Assembly (NCBI RefSeq): GCF_019795105.1
Contig: NZ_JAIMFO010000004.1
Coordinates: forward strand, 124,001 to 188,000
Origin: Collinsella ureilytica
GTDB lineage: Bacteria; Actinomycetota; Coriobacteriia; Coriobacteriales; Coriobacteriaceae
DNA length: 64,000 bases
Direction of reading: 5' to 3'
Position 1 is the first letter of the stretch. The number at the start of each line of letters is the position of its first letter. Position numbers and translations under genes: made by a program. A model generated the notes under the pieces. The model saw only the letters and a list, made by a program, of their open reading frames with translations. It did no database searches and was not told the DNA's origin. Shown here piece after piece: positions 1-8,332 of this stretch.

Positions 1-454
1 GAAGCTGCGTCTCCACCCGAACCAATGATTATCACGTTAGCCTGAGTATAGAAGAGCTATCGCATCAGGGATACGACAACGGGGTGCCAATTGAGATGAG
101 CGGTATGAGCGGAATCAGCTCAGCGAGCGTCAGAGCTCATAGCGTGAGGAATACGGTGCAAGCACGGCATGATGCCAATGGCACGACCATCTCGCGCGGC
201 ATAGCCGACTGGTTGCGAAACCTCTTCGTCGGTCTATTCTTATTTCAGCAGGTCAGAAGGCTGATGCTTGTTCTAGAGCCTTCAACCTTCAAGCTGAACT
301 TAAACTCTATAGTTGCTCCATAATCCAAGGAAGGCACAGCTCAAAACCCATCCTGAACCTTCAACTTGACCCTTAAACTTGTCTAAGGTTCAAGTTGAAC
401 TCTAAGGAGGTAGTACACTCGGTGCAGCAATATCCGAGTTACTGAGGATGGCAG
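1..454. other. Left-edge region without a convincing gene
   Basis: No open frame here has a ribosome site and a recognisable product. At the extreme left edge the reverse strand reads VIIIGSGGDAA from a GTG at 35 toward position 1. This looks like the beta-alpha-beta start of a Rossmann nucleotide-binding domain, so a leftward gene may begin at the edge. Only 11 codons are visible and the SD is weak. The segment 279-400 is rich in TTCAAGTT-type words, described separately. Confidence 0.3.
360..400. promoter_or_regulatory. Inverted TTCAACTTGA / TCAAGTTGAA repeat
   Basis: A perfect 10-base inverted repeat occurs at 360-369 and 390-399, and GTTCAAGTTGAAC at 388-400 is itself palindromic around a central G. 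A related word lies at 279-306. Words of this kind resemble operators of MerR-family regulators, which bind dyads within promoters. The element lies 55-95 bases before the wall-protein gene. It could also be part of a terminator for something to the left. Confidence 0.35.
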
Positions 455-1501
455 ATGAACACTTCTCTTACGTCCCACCGCGCCCTCGCTGTTGGAGCAG
501 CCCTTGCTTTTGCCCTTGTTGGCGGAGCAGTTCTGCCCCACCAGGCTCAAGGCATTACCTATGAGACTGAAGCTCGCATCAACGAGACGCAGCGTCGTGT
601 TGAAGAAAGTGCACGCATCTATGAGCAAGCTGTTGCCAAACTCGCTGAGCTCCAGAATCGCATTGATGCCAATACCGCTGAGATCGAGCAGCTCAAGGCT
701 CAGCTCCCCGCTCAACGCGAAAAGGCTGGCCGCGCTATGAAAAGCACCTATAAGGCCAAGCAGGGCACCAATGCCGTGATGAGCATGGTATTTGGCTCTG
801 AATCCTTAGACGAGCTCCTCTCACGCATCACCTATCTCGATCAGATTCAATCGTCTAATACGCAAGCACTCGATGTATTAGGAAAGACCAAGCGCGAGCT
901 TGAACGTCAAGAAACCGAGCTTGCTCAGGCCAAACGCCAGGCTCAAGAAGAAAAAGAAACAGCTGATGCTGCTCTGGCTGAGGCCAAGCGCCTGCGCGCA
1001 GAGGCACAAAAGACAGCTGATGCAGAAGCTGCCAACGAGCTTGAAGCCCTTACCCGCGCTGCGCAAGAGCAGGCGGAAGGCCAGGGTACACAACCTGTAT
1101 ACGCTGCGGCCACCGTTTCCCCGGTTGACTGGAGCCTTGATTTGGATGCCTTCATTGAGGCCTGGGCACCACGGATTGATGCCTATCTTGCCGGCTCTCC
1201 GCTTGAGGGCTATGGCGCAAGCTTTGCACGTGCCGCCTGGACCTACGGTGTTGATCCACGCTTCTCCCCTGCCATCGCAAATACCGAAAGTTCTAAGGGT
1301 CAGCATCTCTTCCGCGAGCACAATGCCTGGGGTTGGGGCCAAATTGACTTCTCAAACTGGGAAGAGGCTATTGATACCCATGTTCGTGGCCTTGCCCAAG
1401 GCTATGGCTATACCATCAGCGTCAGCGGAGCAAAAAAGTATTGCCCGCCTAATTGGTTTAACTGGTATAACAACACCTCTGCCGAGATGGCACGTATCTA
1501 A
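455..1501 (+). CDS. Secreted coiled-coil protein with lysozyme-like C-terminal domain
   Basis: A 348-residue exported protein. Residues 1-33 form a signal peptide with a hydrophobic core and an AQG-type cleavage site. Residues about 35-215 are a long, charged, heptad-like coiled coil of the kind found at the N-terminus of PcsB/CwlO-type peptidoglycan hydrolases. The C-terminal part (about 225-348) has the motifs SPAIANTESSKG and NAWGWGQ, which fit a glucosaminidase/lysozyme-like fold with a catalytic Glu, not the usual CHAP or NlpC/P60 domain. Start: ATG with GAGGAT seven bases upstream. Likely role: wall remodelling at the cell surface, perhaps controlled through the coiled coil. The enzyme class is inferred from short motifs. 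Confidence 0.75.
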   Translation: MNTSLTSHRALAVGAALAFALVGGAVLPHQAQGITYETEARINETQRRVEESARIYEQAVAKLAELQNRIDANTAEIEQLKAQLPAQREKAGRAMKSTYKAKQGTNAVMSMVFGSESLDELLSRITYLDQIQSSNTQALDVLGKTKRELERQETELAQAKRQAQEEKETADAALAEAKRLRAEAQKTADAEAANELEALTRAAQEQAEGQGTQPVYAAATVSPVDWSLDLDAFIEAWAPRIDAYLAGSPLEGYGASFARAAWTYGVDPRFSPAIANTESSKGQHLFREHNAWGWGQIDFSNWEEAIDTHVRGLAQGYGYTISVSGAKKYCPPNWFNWYNNTSAEMARI

Positions 1502-1546
1502 GCGCTCCGCGCACTTCTCGAACGTACACTCCTTACGCGCCTAAAT

Positions 1547-1615
1547 CCCCTGGTGCCCGTAGGCTTGCGGGTAAAACCGGATCGCTCGGAGTTTGTGTAA
1601 TGAGCCGAGCTGGGG
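1547..1615. other. Candidate three-way-junction RNA or convergent terminator
   Basis: Between two convergent genes, CCCC (1547-1550) can pair with GGGG (1612-1615). This encloses two hairpins, CCCG/CGGG (1556-1559 with 1568-1571) and GCTCGG/CCGAGC (1584-1589 with 1605-1610). The strand of action is not clear and no T-run follows on either side. The GGTGCCCG start faintly recalls a cobalamin riboswitch, but its conserved core is absent. Confidence 0.25.
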
Positions 1616-1655
1616 AAGCGATGCTTAATCACATGTTGAAGCTGCCTCGCCGCTG

Positions 1656-2915
1656 TTACAGCACAGGCTCGCTGGGCAAAAACGTTGCCAAGCCGTCGCG
1701 AATGAAACGCTGATATGCACGAAGCCCCGGCAACAGCGCCACTTCGTCAAAGATGAGCGTCTCGGTATGCAAACCTGAGCTTGCAAATGGAATACGAGCA
1801 TCCTCTGCGCTTTCCAGCAACTCAGTGCAAGGATGAACCGGCTCCCCTACGCCCAATAAGAGAAAAAGACCAGGTAGGCTTTGTTGATAAAACGAAAAGT
1901 CCTCAGCAATGAGCAACGGATCACGTAAATAAGAAAGGGCGGGAGTCTGATCGCTCGCTCCTAAAAGCCCGCGCGCCCATTCCCAAAGCCCTCGATCGTT
2001 GATCACCGGTGGGTAGCCCTCAGCAAAATCAATTGAGCCCGTACAACCAAAGCGCTCACAACTCACTCGCAAGGCTTGCGCCAAGACCTCTTGGGCCTTG
2101 CGAAACATCGCGTCAGAAAATACTCGAAGACTTCCAGCAACCGTTGCCGATCCAGCAACCGCATTAATGACAGTTCCTGCAGAAAACTGGCCAAACCGGC
2201 AAATACAGGGTTCTTGCCGTCCAAGTTCTTCTAGCCCGGCGTGAGCTGCAGCAACAAAGGCAGCGCCAGCCAAGAGAGCATCAGAGCTTTGAGCATCAGA
2301 TAGGCCAAACGTCTTTGCAATATGGCGAGGAGTCCCTGCGATCTTGACATGGGTCTCACTTGCACGTGCCAGTAAAGCTCCAGGACGCGACCAGATGGTT
2401 CCTGCTGGCAGATCAGGCCAGACATGAAAGCCCACAATGGCTCGAACGCGATACTCATCAAAAACGCCAGATGCAGTAACTTCTCGCGCACCGCCATCAG
2501 TCTCTTCCGCTGGCTGAAATACCAAAAGCACATTGGCAGGAAGGGTCGTTTTTGTGCGCACCATGCGATCCAAATACATTGCCGCTGCAAGAACCATGGC
2601 CATATGAGCATCATGTCCACAGGCATGCATACAGCCCGCATGCTCAGAAGCAAAACTAACGCCTGTTCGCTCAGCAATCGGCAAGGCATCCATATCAGCA
2701 CGCAGTGCGAGGGCATCTGTGCCATCAGAGGCGGTTTGAAAAAAAGCACAGACCGTATCGGCAGAGGGGTGAAACACCGTACAAGCGAGATCGTTCAGCA
2801 CGGCTTCGATATAGGCGATGGTTTTTGGCAGATTGCGATCAAGCTCAGGTATGCGGTGAAGATCACGGCGAAATCTTCTGAGTAGGCTCAAATCCTCGGT
2901 AGTTGTGTGGGTCAT
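1656..2915 (-). CDS. M20-family amidohydrolase, probable N-acetyl-diaminopimelate deacetylase
   Basis: A peptidase M20D amidohydrolase of about 419 residues. The metal-binding signature MHACGHDAHMAM follows the DMDAL motif, as in hippurate hydrolases and the YkuR-type N-acetyl-diaminopimelate deacetylases. The acetylase-type dapH three genes away, and the riboswitch-controlled lysA operon starting 340 bases upstream in the opposite direction, favour removal of acetate from N-acetyl-LL-diaminopimelate, the step before epimerisation. The ATG at 2915 has GGAGG nine bases upstream. An ATG two codons earlier (2921) would leave only three bases. Related enzymes act on many N-acyl amino acids, so the substrate is inferred from context. 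Confidence 0.8.
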   Translation of the reverse strand: MTHTTTEDLSLLRRFRRDLHRIPELDRNLPKTIAYIEAVLNDLACTVFHPSADTVCAFFQTASDGTDALALRADMDALPIAERTGVSFASEHAGCMHACGHDAHMAMVLAAAMYLDRMVRTKTTLPANVLLVFQPAEETDGGAREVTASGVFDEYRVRAIVGFHVWPDLPAGTIWSRPGALLARASETHVKIAGTPRHIAKTFGLSDAQSSDALLAGAAFVAAAHAGLEELGRQEPCICRFGQFSAGTVINAVAGSATVAGSLRVFSDAMFRKAQEVLAQALRVSCERFGCTGSIDFAEGYPPVINDRGLWEWARGLLGASDQTPALSYLRDPLLIAEDFSFYQQSLPGLFLLLGVGEPVHPCTELLESAEDARIPFASSGLHTETLIFDEVALLPGLRAYQRFIRDGLATFLPSEPVL

Positions 2916-3052
2916 AGCCATATGCCTCCATCATCGCTCGTACAGAGTAGCCATCATAGCGCGAGCAGATCTGCCTTCTTTTTCTCACTCCTTGCATTTC
3001 AAGGAGATGAACAAGGGCAAAAAATGTACTCTCTCATGATACAGTGGATTCA

Positions 3053-3273
3053 TCCGATAGAGGTGCGAATGCGAAGAAGCATGGCCGAGCCGGCGGGCAA
3101 AGACACCATGCGGGGGCGTATCCGCCGAATTCATCGTTCGGGCGCGGGCGATGGGTGGGTTCGTAGGAAATACCTGCGAAACTGTCTGCAGAACATGCAG
3201 GTGCGCTATTCGGCAAAGGCTACCGATCGCAAAATTGTGTTGCAGCCTTTGCGTAGGTGCCCTGCAAGAAAGG
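3053..3273 (+). promoter_or_regulatory. Lysine riboswitch (L-box) before lysA
   Basis: The leader carries the L-box landmarks in order: AGAGGTGCG at 3058-3066, GGGGGC and CCGCCGAA near 3112-3129, GGGTGGG near 3154, and CTATTCGGC near 3206-3214. It lies directly upstream of lysA and the dap genes. No hairpin followed by a T-run is visible before the coding start. Instead CCTTT (3246-3250) can pair with AAAGG (3269-3273), the SD of lysA, so control is more likely translational. Lysine binding should reduce production of the pathway. Confidence 0.85.
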
Positions 3274-3280
3274 GCCCAGC

Positions 3281-4630
3281 GTGGAACACGAACCAGACAT
3301 TGCTCAAACAGCTCACTACACAGATAAGCGCCCCTTTGTGTCTAAGCAGGTGCTCGAGAAGATCTGCGAAACATACCCAACTCCTTTTCACCTCTATGAT
3401 GAGGCCGCGATTCGCAAAAATGCGTGTGCGGTTCATGAGGCCTTTGCTTGGAACCCAGGTTTCATGGAGTACTTTGCTGTGAAAGCAAATCCTAACCCGG
3501 CGCTCATTCGCATCTTGGCAGAAGAGGGTTGCGGGCTCGATTGCTCGAGTGAAACTGAACTGATGATTGCCCAGGCTTCAGGTATTGAGGGCTCAAAGAT
3601 CATGTTCTCCTCAAACGACACACCCGCACAAGACTTTGTACTCGCGCGCAGGCTTGGTGCCATCATCAATTTTGACGATATTACGCACATCCCCTTCTTT
3701 GAATCTGTTGCAGGGCCGGTGCAAAAAACCGTGAGCTGCCGGTTTAACCCGGGCGGTCTGTTTCGCCTCGCAACAGGCATTATGGGAAGTCCGGGAGACT
3801 CCAAATATGGCATGACCGAGCCTCAGCTTTTTGAGGCCTTCCGCATGCTTAAAGATCGCGGAGCAGAAACCTTTGGCATCCACGCCTTCCTAGCAAGCAA
3901 TACCACCTCTGATGAGTATTATCCTGCCCTTGCTCGCACCTTGTTTGAGCTTGCCGTGCGCTTAAAGAACAAGACAGGTTGCAAGATTGGCTTTATTAAT
4001 CTCTCGGGAGGAGTTGGTGTTCCCTACCAGCCCGAAGAGACTCCAGCCAATATTGCTGCCATTGGCAAAGGTGTACAACAAGCCTACGAAGAAGTGCTCG
4101 TACCAGCAGGCATGGACGATGTTGCAATATATTCTGAGATGGGACGCTTTATGCTCGCCCCCTATGGATGCTTGGTAACCCGTGCCATTCATGAGAAGCA
4201 TATCTATAAAGACTATATTGGAGTCGATGCAAACGCCTGCAATCTTATGCGGCCTGCCATGTATGGTGCCTACCACCATCTCTCAGTTGTTGGCCAACCA
4301 GGAGGCCCAGATAAAACCTGCCTTGAGCCAGATCATGTCTATGACGTAGTTGGCAACCTCTGTGAGAACAACGATAAGTTTGCAATTGACCGGGCACTTC
4401 CTCAGGTAGAGATCGGCGACCTCATCGTGATTCATGACACGGGCGCTCACGGACATGCCATGGGCTACAACTACAATGGGCGTCTGCGCTCTGCAGAGGT
4501 ACTTCTTAAAGAAGATGGAACAACGCAGCTCATCCGCCGCGCTGAGCGAGCTGATGATTATTTTTCTACCCTCGATGTCCTCCCGGCCGGACAAACACTC
4601 ATTCAAATGGCAACTCAGCAGCACAGCTGA
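3281..4630 (+). CDS. lysA: Diaminopimelate decarboxylase
   Basis: Converts meso-diaminopimelate to L-lysine and CO2, using PLP, in the cytosol. The protein is a fold-type III PLP enzyme: an alanine-racemase-like barrel with the Schiff-base lysine in EYFAVKANPNP, followed by a beta domain containing SEMGRF and CENNDKFA near the C-terminus. It is about 449 residues. The GTG at 3281 has AAGAAAGG seven bases upstream and is preferred over an in-frame GTG at 3257, which lacks an SD. It is the first gene of lysA-dapA-dapB-dapH under the lysine riboswitch, which matches its role as the lysine-forming step. Confidence 0.93.
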   Translation: MEHEPDIAQTAHYTDKRPFVSKQVLEKICETYPTPFHLYDEAAIRKNACAVHEAFAWNPGFMEYFAVKANPNPALIRILAEEGCGLDCSSETELMIAQASGIEGSKIMFSSNDTPAQDFVLARRLGAIINFDDITHIPFFESVAGPVQKTVSCRFNPGGLFRLATGIMGSPGDSKYGMTEPQLFEAFRMLKDRGAETFGIHAFLASNTTSDEYYPALARTLFELAVRLKNKTGCKIGFINLSGGVGVPYQPEETPANIAAIGKGVQQAYEEVLVPAGMDDVAIYSEMGRFMLAPYGCLVTRAIHEKHIYKDYIGVDANACNLMRPAMYGAYHHLSVVGQPGGPDKTCLEPDHVYDVVGNLCENNDKFAIDRALPQVEIGDLIVIHDTGAHGHAMGYNYNGRLRSAEVLLKEDGTTQLIRRAERADDYFSTLDVLPAGQTLIQMATQQHS

Positions 4631-4650
4631 TGCACAGAAGGGAATCTATT

Positions 4651-5544
4651 ATGGACGTCAGACAACTGAGCGGATCAATCGTTGCACTCGTTACTCCTTT
4701 TTCTGAAGACGGATCGGTCGATTTTGAAGCGCTTGAGCGCTTAGTAGACTTTCATGTCAACAACGGAACCGATGCTATTTTGGCCTTGGGCACCACGGGT
4801 GAAAGCTCCACGATGAGCGATGAAGAAGATAATGAGGTCATACGTGCCGTCGTGGCACAAGTAGCAGGCCGGATTCCCGTCATTGCCGGAGCAGGCTCAA
4901 ATAGCACAGCCACGCAAATCGCCAAGAGCCGCACCTATGAAGCGCTCGGGGCGGACGCCTTGCTGATTATTACGCCCTACTACAATAAGTCGAGCGAAGA
5001 AGGGATCTATCGCCATTTAGCAGACACCGCCGATGCCACCTCAATCCCCTGCATTCTCTATAACATTCCGGGACGTACGGGCTGTTCAATCTCGGTTGCC
5101 AATGCCCGCCGGCTCTCACGCCACCCCAATATCATGGGTATCAAGGAAGCCAGTGGAAATGTAGCCTACGCAGCGCAAATTGCACGCTTCCTCTCTGATG
5201 AATTTCGCATGTACTCAGGTGAAGATGCGCTGACCGTACCCTTAATGGCATTGGGTGCCTCTGGAACCATCTCAGTCTGGGCTAATATTGAGCCTGCAAA
5301 GGTACATGAGATGTGCGCTTCATTCTTGGCTGGCAATATTGAACAAGCGCGTGCGCTCCAACTTGCTGGTCTACCTATCATTGATGCCCTCTTTAGCCAG
5401 GTGAACCCCATTCCGGTTAAGGAGGCGCTCGCGCAGATGGGACTGCTTGAGGCTCCACACTACCGTATGCCACTCATTGCTATGGAAGGCTCGGCGCGCG
5501 ATATTGTGACGCGTGCCCTCAAGGAGGCTGGTCTTTGTGATTAA
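4651..5544 (+). CDS. dapA: 4-hydroxy-tetrahydrodipicolinate synthase
   Basis: Condenses pyruvate with aspartate-4-semialdehyde, the first committed step to diaminopimelate and lysine. Family signatures are present in order: VTPF, GTTGES, the catalytic tyrosine in YNIPGRTG and the Schiff-base lysine in GIKEASGN. Length is 297 residues, usual for the (beta/alpha)8 lyase family. The start is the ATG at 4651, with GAAGGG eight bases upstream, not the ATG at 4630 that overlaps the lysA stop. The substrate is supplied by asd and ask, found at 39.6-42.1 kb. Confidence 0.95.
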   Translation: MDVRQLSGSIVALVTPFSEDGSVDFEALERLVDFHVNNGTDAILALGTTGESSTMSDEEDNEVIRAVVAQVAGRIPVIAGAGSNSTATQIAKSRTYEALGADALLIITPYYNKSSEEGIYRHLADTADATSIPCILYNIPGRTGCSISVANARRLSRHPNIMGIKEASGNVAYAAQIARFLSDEFRMYSGEDALTVPLMALGASGTISVWANIEPAKVHEMCASFLAGNIEQARALQLAGLPIIDALFSQVNPIPVKEALAQMGLLEAPHYRMPLIAMEGSARDIVTRALKEAGLCD

Positions 5545-6310
5545 TCTTGCCATTGTTGGCACCGGTCGTATGGGTTCACTCATCAAAAGCACTGCTCAGC
5601 GTAGTCTCACCACAGCAGGAGATCCAGTTTTTTCTGTTGTTGCCCACATTGATGAAAACACCGAACCGCGCGAAGGGCTAGAAGACCTCGATGTCGTGAT
5701 CGACTTTTCTGCGCCCGCCGCCTTACCTCTTATTGCTGAGCTGATTGAGCAAAGCGGCGCTGCACTCGTGAGTGGAACTACCGGCTATACCCCAGAGCAG
5801 ATGAAACGCCTCGAGAGCCTTCAGGCATATGGGGCAATTCTTCATTCGGGAAACTACTCAATTGGCATTGCTGCTCTCCGACATCTTGTTGATCAGGCCT
5901 GCCGCGAACTTGCTGGCTTTAATATTGAGATTGTTGAGTGCCACCATAACCAAAAGGTCGATGCGCCGAGCGGAACCGCACGGCTCTTACTTGATACCAT
6001 CATTGCTGCCAAGCACGATGAAGGGCAGGGAACCTTTGAGCCAATCTATGGACGCGAAGGCCTCTTAGGCCCTCGTCAGCAAAACGAGATTGGTGTACAC
6101 GCTCTGCGCGGAGGAACCGTGGCTGGTGTACATACCGTTTCATTTTTTGGCGAGGATGAAGAAGTAGAACTCACCCACCGAGCTGGGAGTCGTCAGATCT
6201 TTGTAACCGGAGCACTTGCTGCTGCAGAGCGCATGGCAAAGGCAAGCCCTGGCTTATATACCTTTGATGAGATCATGTTTGGATCAGGCCCCGCACCAGC
6301 CATATCCTAG
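5537..6310 (+). CDS. dapB: 4-hydroxy-tetrahydrodipicolinate reductase
   Basis: NAD(P)H-dependent reduction to tetrahydrodipicolinate. The N-terminal Rossmann motif is VGTGRMG. The catalytic signature [15 protein letters not shown] contains the His and Lys of the active site. The GTG at 5537 has AAGGAGG ten bases upstream and overlaps the end of dapA by eight bases, which implies coupled translation. The resulting protein has 257 residues, normal for the family. Confidence 0.94.
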   Translation: MINLAIVGTGRMGSLIKSTAQRSLTTAGDPVFSVVAHIDENTEPREGLEDLDVVIDFSAPAALPLIAELIEQSGAALVSGTTGYTPEQMKRLESLQAYGAILHSGNYSIGIAALRHLVDQACRELAGFNIEIVECHHNQKVDAPSGTARLLLDTIIAAKHDEGQGTFEPIYGREGLLGPRQQNEIGVHALRGGTVAGVHTVSFFGEDEEVELTHRAGSRQIFVTGALAAAERMAKASPGLYTFDEIMFGSGPAPAIS

Positions 6311-6347
6311 GAACCGAGCATATATACAACCACGAGAAAGGAAGACT

Positions 6348-7094
6348 ATGAGTGATCAGACGTGCCCAGAAGACATCTCACACACCGAGCCGCTCACAGC
6401 TGAAGAGATCATCTCCTATATTGCCAACGCTCCAAAAAAAACGCCGGTCAAGCTCTATGTGCGAGAGCGCACAGGCTCGCGTATCAACTGGGGATCTGCC
6501 CATGTCTATGGTGGGCATGAGGGTCGTGTCATTGTAGGCGACTGGAGTGAGATCGGCTCTATTCTTGCTGAGCATGCAGATGATATTGAGTACTTTGATC
6601 TGGAAGCAGATAGAAGAAACTCCGCGATCCCTCTGCTTGACGTACAAGATATTCATGCGCGCATTGAGCCGGGTGCTATCATCCGCGAGCATGTAAAAAT
6701 TGGCTCCGGCGCGGTGATCATGATGGGTGCCATCATCAATATTGGCGCTGAAATTGGCGAGGGCTCCATGATTGATATGGGAGCTGTTTTGGGCGGCCGT
6801 GCAATTGTAGGGAAACACTGCCATATCGGTGCCGGAACAGTGCTTGCAGGCGTTGTTGAGCCGGCAAGTGCCACCCCGGTCACCATTGAAGATGATGTGG
6901 TCATCGGTGCCAATGCCGTAGTTATTGAGGGCGTACGTGTTGGTGCAAAGGCGGTAGTAGCAGCTGGCGCTGTCTGTGTTGAAGACGTTCCCGCAGGCGC
7001 GGTTGTTGCCGGGGTGCCCGCACGCGTCATTAAGGTTCGCGATGATGCGACTGATGCAAAAACTGGTCTGGTAGAGGCTCTACGCCAGCTGTAA
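6348..7094 (+). CDS. dapH: Tetrahydrodipicolinate N-acetyltransferase
   Basis: Acetylates tetrahydrodipicolinate, opening the acetylase branch of diaminopimelate synthesis. The N-terminal 80 residues match the DapH-specific domain (KTPVKLYV). The rest is a left-handed beta-helix of hexapeptide repeats ([37 protein letters not shown]). Length is 248 residues, closer to DapH than to the longer succinyl-type DapD. The ATG is preceded by GAAAGGAAG. It is the last gene of the operon, followed by a strong terminator. The dedicated aminotransferase and the epimerase are not in this window. Confidence 0.92.
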   Translation: MSDQTCPEDISHTEPLTAEEIISYIANAPKKTPVKLYVRERTGSRINWGSAHVYGGHEGRVIVGDWSEIGSILAEHADDIEYFDLEADRRNSAIPLLDVQDIHARIEPGAIIREHVKIGSGAVIMMGAIINIGAEIGEGSMIDMGAVLGGRAIVGKHCHIGAGTVLAGVVEPASATPVTIEDDVVIGANAVVIEGVRVGAKAVVAAGAVCVEDVPAGAVVAGVPARVIKVRDDATDAKTGLVEALRQL

Positions 7095-7147
7095 CAGCCA
7101 AGGCCGCAATCTTCTCAAAGAAACTCACGCGTGCCCCGCGCAGTTCG

Positions 7148-7184
7148 CCTCCCATTGCTTGGATATCAAGCAATGGGAGGTTTT
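7148..7184 (+). terminator. Rho-independent terminator of the lysA-dap operon
   Basis: CCTCCCATTGCTTG and CAAGCAATGGGAGG form a perfect 14-base stem around a five-base loop, followed by TTTT. It ends the rightward operon and can also serve the converging leftward gene. Confidence 0.9.
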
Positions 7185-7244
7185 CCTATGCACGAAGATG
7201 TGAGGCTTCGTATCTCAGAGCTGCGCGCTCATCACACGCGCCCG

Positions 7245-8249
7245 TTAGCGATTCTCAATCGAGGCGATATTTTTGAGCGAGATCGAAAGTAGACCATTTG
7301 GCTCTTGCACAAACTCAATCAGATCGGTGTTGACCGCAAGTTCAGCCGGAAAACTGATGGTAATGCCCGTATCCGTTTTGATCCGTTGGTTTCGAACCTG
7401 GGGACGCTCAATTTGAGTGCGCTCAACTGCCACCCGCTCAGGTATTTGCTCCTCCTGTAAGGCTGAACGCACCGCCTCTCGCATAACAGGCTCATCCTCA
7501 AATGCTGCGTCCACCGCTTCCCACGGTGGCAGCTCATCATCTTCGGTCACCGCATCCACAAGAGCTGTCTTTACGCGGGCAACTGCCACGGCAGGATTTG
7601 TGCCGTGATCTTCTGCTACGCGCTCAACTGCACGTGAAACCGATGTGATGGTCTCTGAGGCTGAAGCACCTTCACCACACTCCAACAGACCTTCCGGGAT
7701 GAGCATCCGATCCTCTCCCGCAATCTTGCGCATCACATCTTGGTAAAAAATCTCAAGCGAGGATGTGCGAATGAGCGCAAAGCTGGCAATCTTTTGTGAA
7801 GGGTTGGGAAGGATAGCAAAACGCCGGCGGATATCGTTTGCGACACGATCTCCTGAGTGCGACACCTCATGCATATAGGCTTGTTTGCTTTCGAGCAGAA
7901 GAATCGCAAACCAGCGCGCATCTTCATCATCAGTACAGTCTACGATGAGCACATCGGTTGCGGTTGCCTTATCTGCCCGAATAAGTTCGCCCGATAAAAA
8001 CTCCCCCACCTGGTGCGCTATATCTAAAAACTCACGCGTTCCAAAAAGATAGTTCGAGAGCTCCCCCGCAAAAGCAGAGGACTCGCGAAAGGTAGAGCGC
8101 CGAGCATCAGGCCGATTACGAGCACGTTTTACATGCCCCGACACAAAGGTGCGCACCGCTCGGCTTTCTACATCGAGCTCACGATCACTCATAACGCTGA
8201 TCCCTGAATCGAGATCAATTACGTGCAAAACAGCATGGTTCAGCTTCAC
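7245..8249 (-). CDS. Nucleoid-associated protein, YejK/NdpA-like
   Basis: 334 residues matching the 37-kDa nucleoid-associated protein family: N-terminal LNHAVLHVID, a central helical region, and a C-terminal DTGITISFPAEL followed by a short beta-rich end. Family members bind DNA, but their exact role is unsettled. The start is a GTG at 8249 with only a weak SD. It stands alone between the dap terminator and the ldh terminator. Confidence 0.75.
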   Translation of the reverse strand: MKLNHAVLHVIDLDSGISVMSDRELDVESRAVRTFVSGHVKRARNRPDARRSTFRESSAFAGELSNYLFGTREFLDIAHQVGEFLSGELIRADKATATDVLIVDCTDDEDARWFAILLLESKQAYMHEVSHSGDRVANDIRRRFAILPNPSQKIASFALIRTSSLEIFYQDVMRKIAGEDRMLIPEGLLECGEGASASETITSVSRAVERVAEDHGTNPAVAVARVKTALVDAVTEDDELPPWEAVDAAFEDEPVMREAVRSALQEEQIPERVAVERTQIERPQVRNQRIKTDTGITISFPAELAVNTDLIEFVQEPNGLLSISLKNIASIENR

Positions 8250-8285
8250 GAAGGGATGCTCGCTTTCCTTTGTAAACCTCTATGC

Positions 8286-8315
8286 AAAAGCCGGGCAGCA
8301 ACAGACCACCCGGCT
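8286..8315 (-). terminator. Terminator of ldh
   Basis: On the reverse strand GCCGGG and CCCGGC form a hairpin, followed by TTTT at 8289-8286, about 20 bases after the ldh stop codon. Confidence 0.75.
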
Positions 8316-8332
8316 CAAAAGCAGATGAGAAC

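Noticed and set aside
84-323. 79-codon frame at the left edge
   Set aside because: No SD, no recognisable domain, composition unlike neighbouring proteins. It overlaps the repeat-rich control region.
1545-1625. Cobalamin riboswitch
   Set aside because: Only the opening GGTGCCCG resembles it. The conserved core and the 3' box are missing, and no cobalamin gene follows.
2907-3482. Long open frame across the lysA leader
   Set aside because: It runs through the lysine riboswitch and into lysA in another frame. The translation is unstructured.
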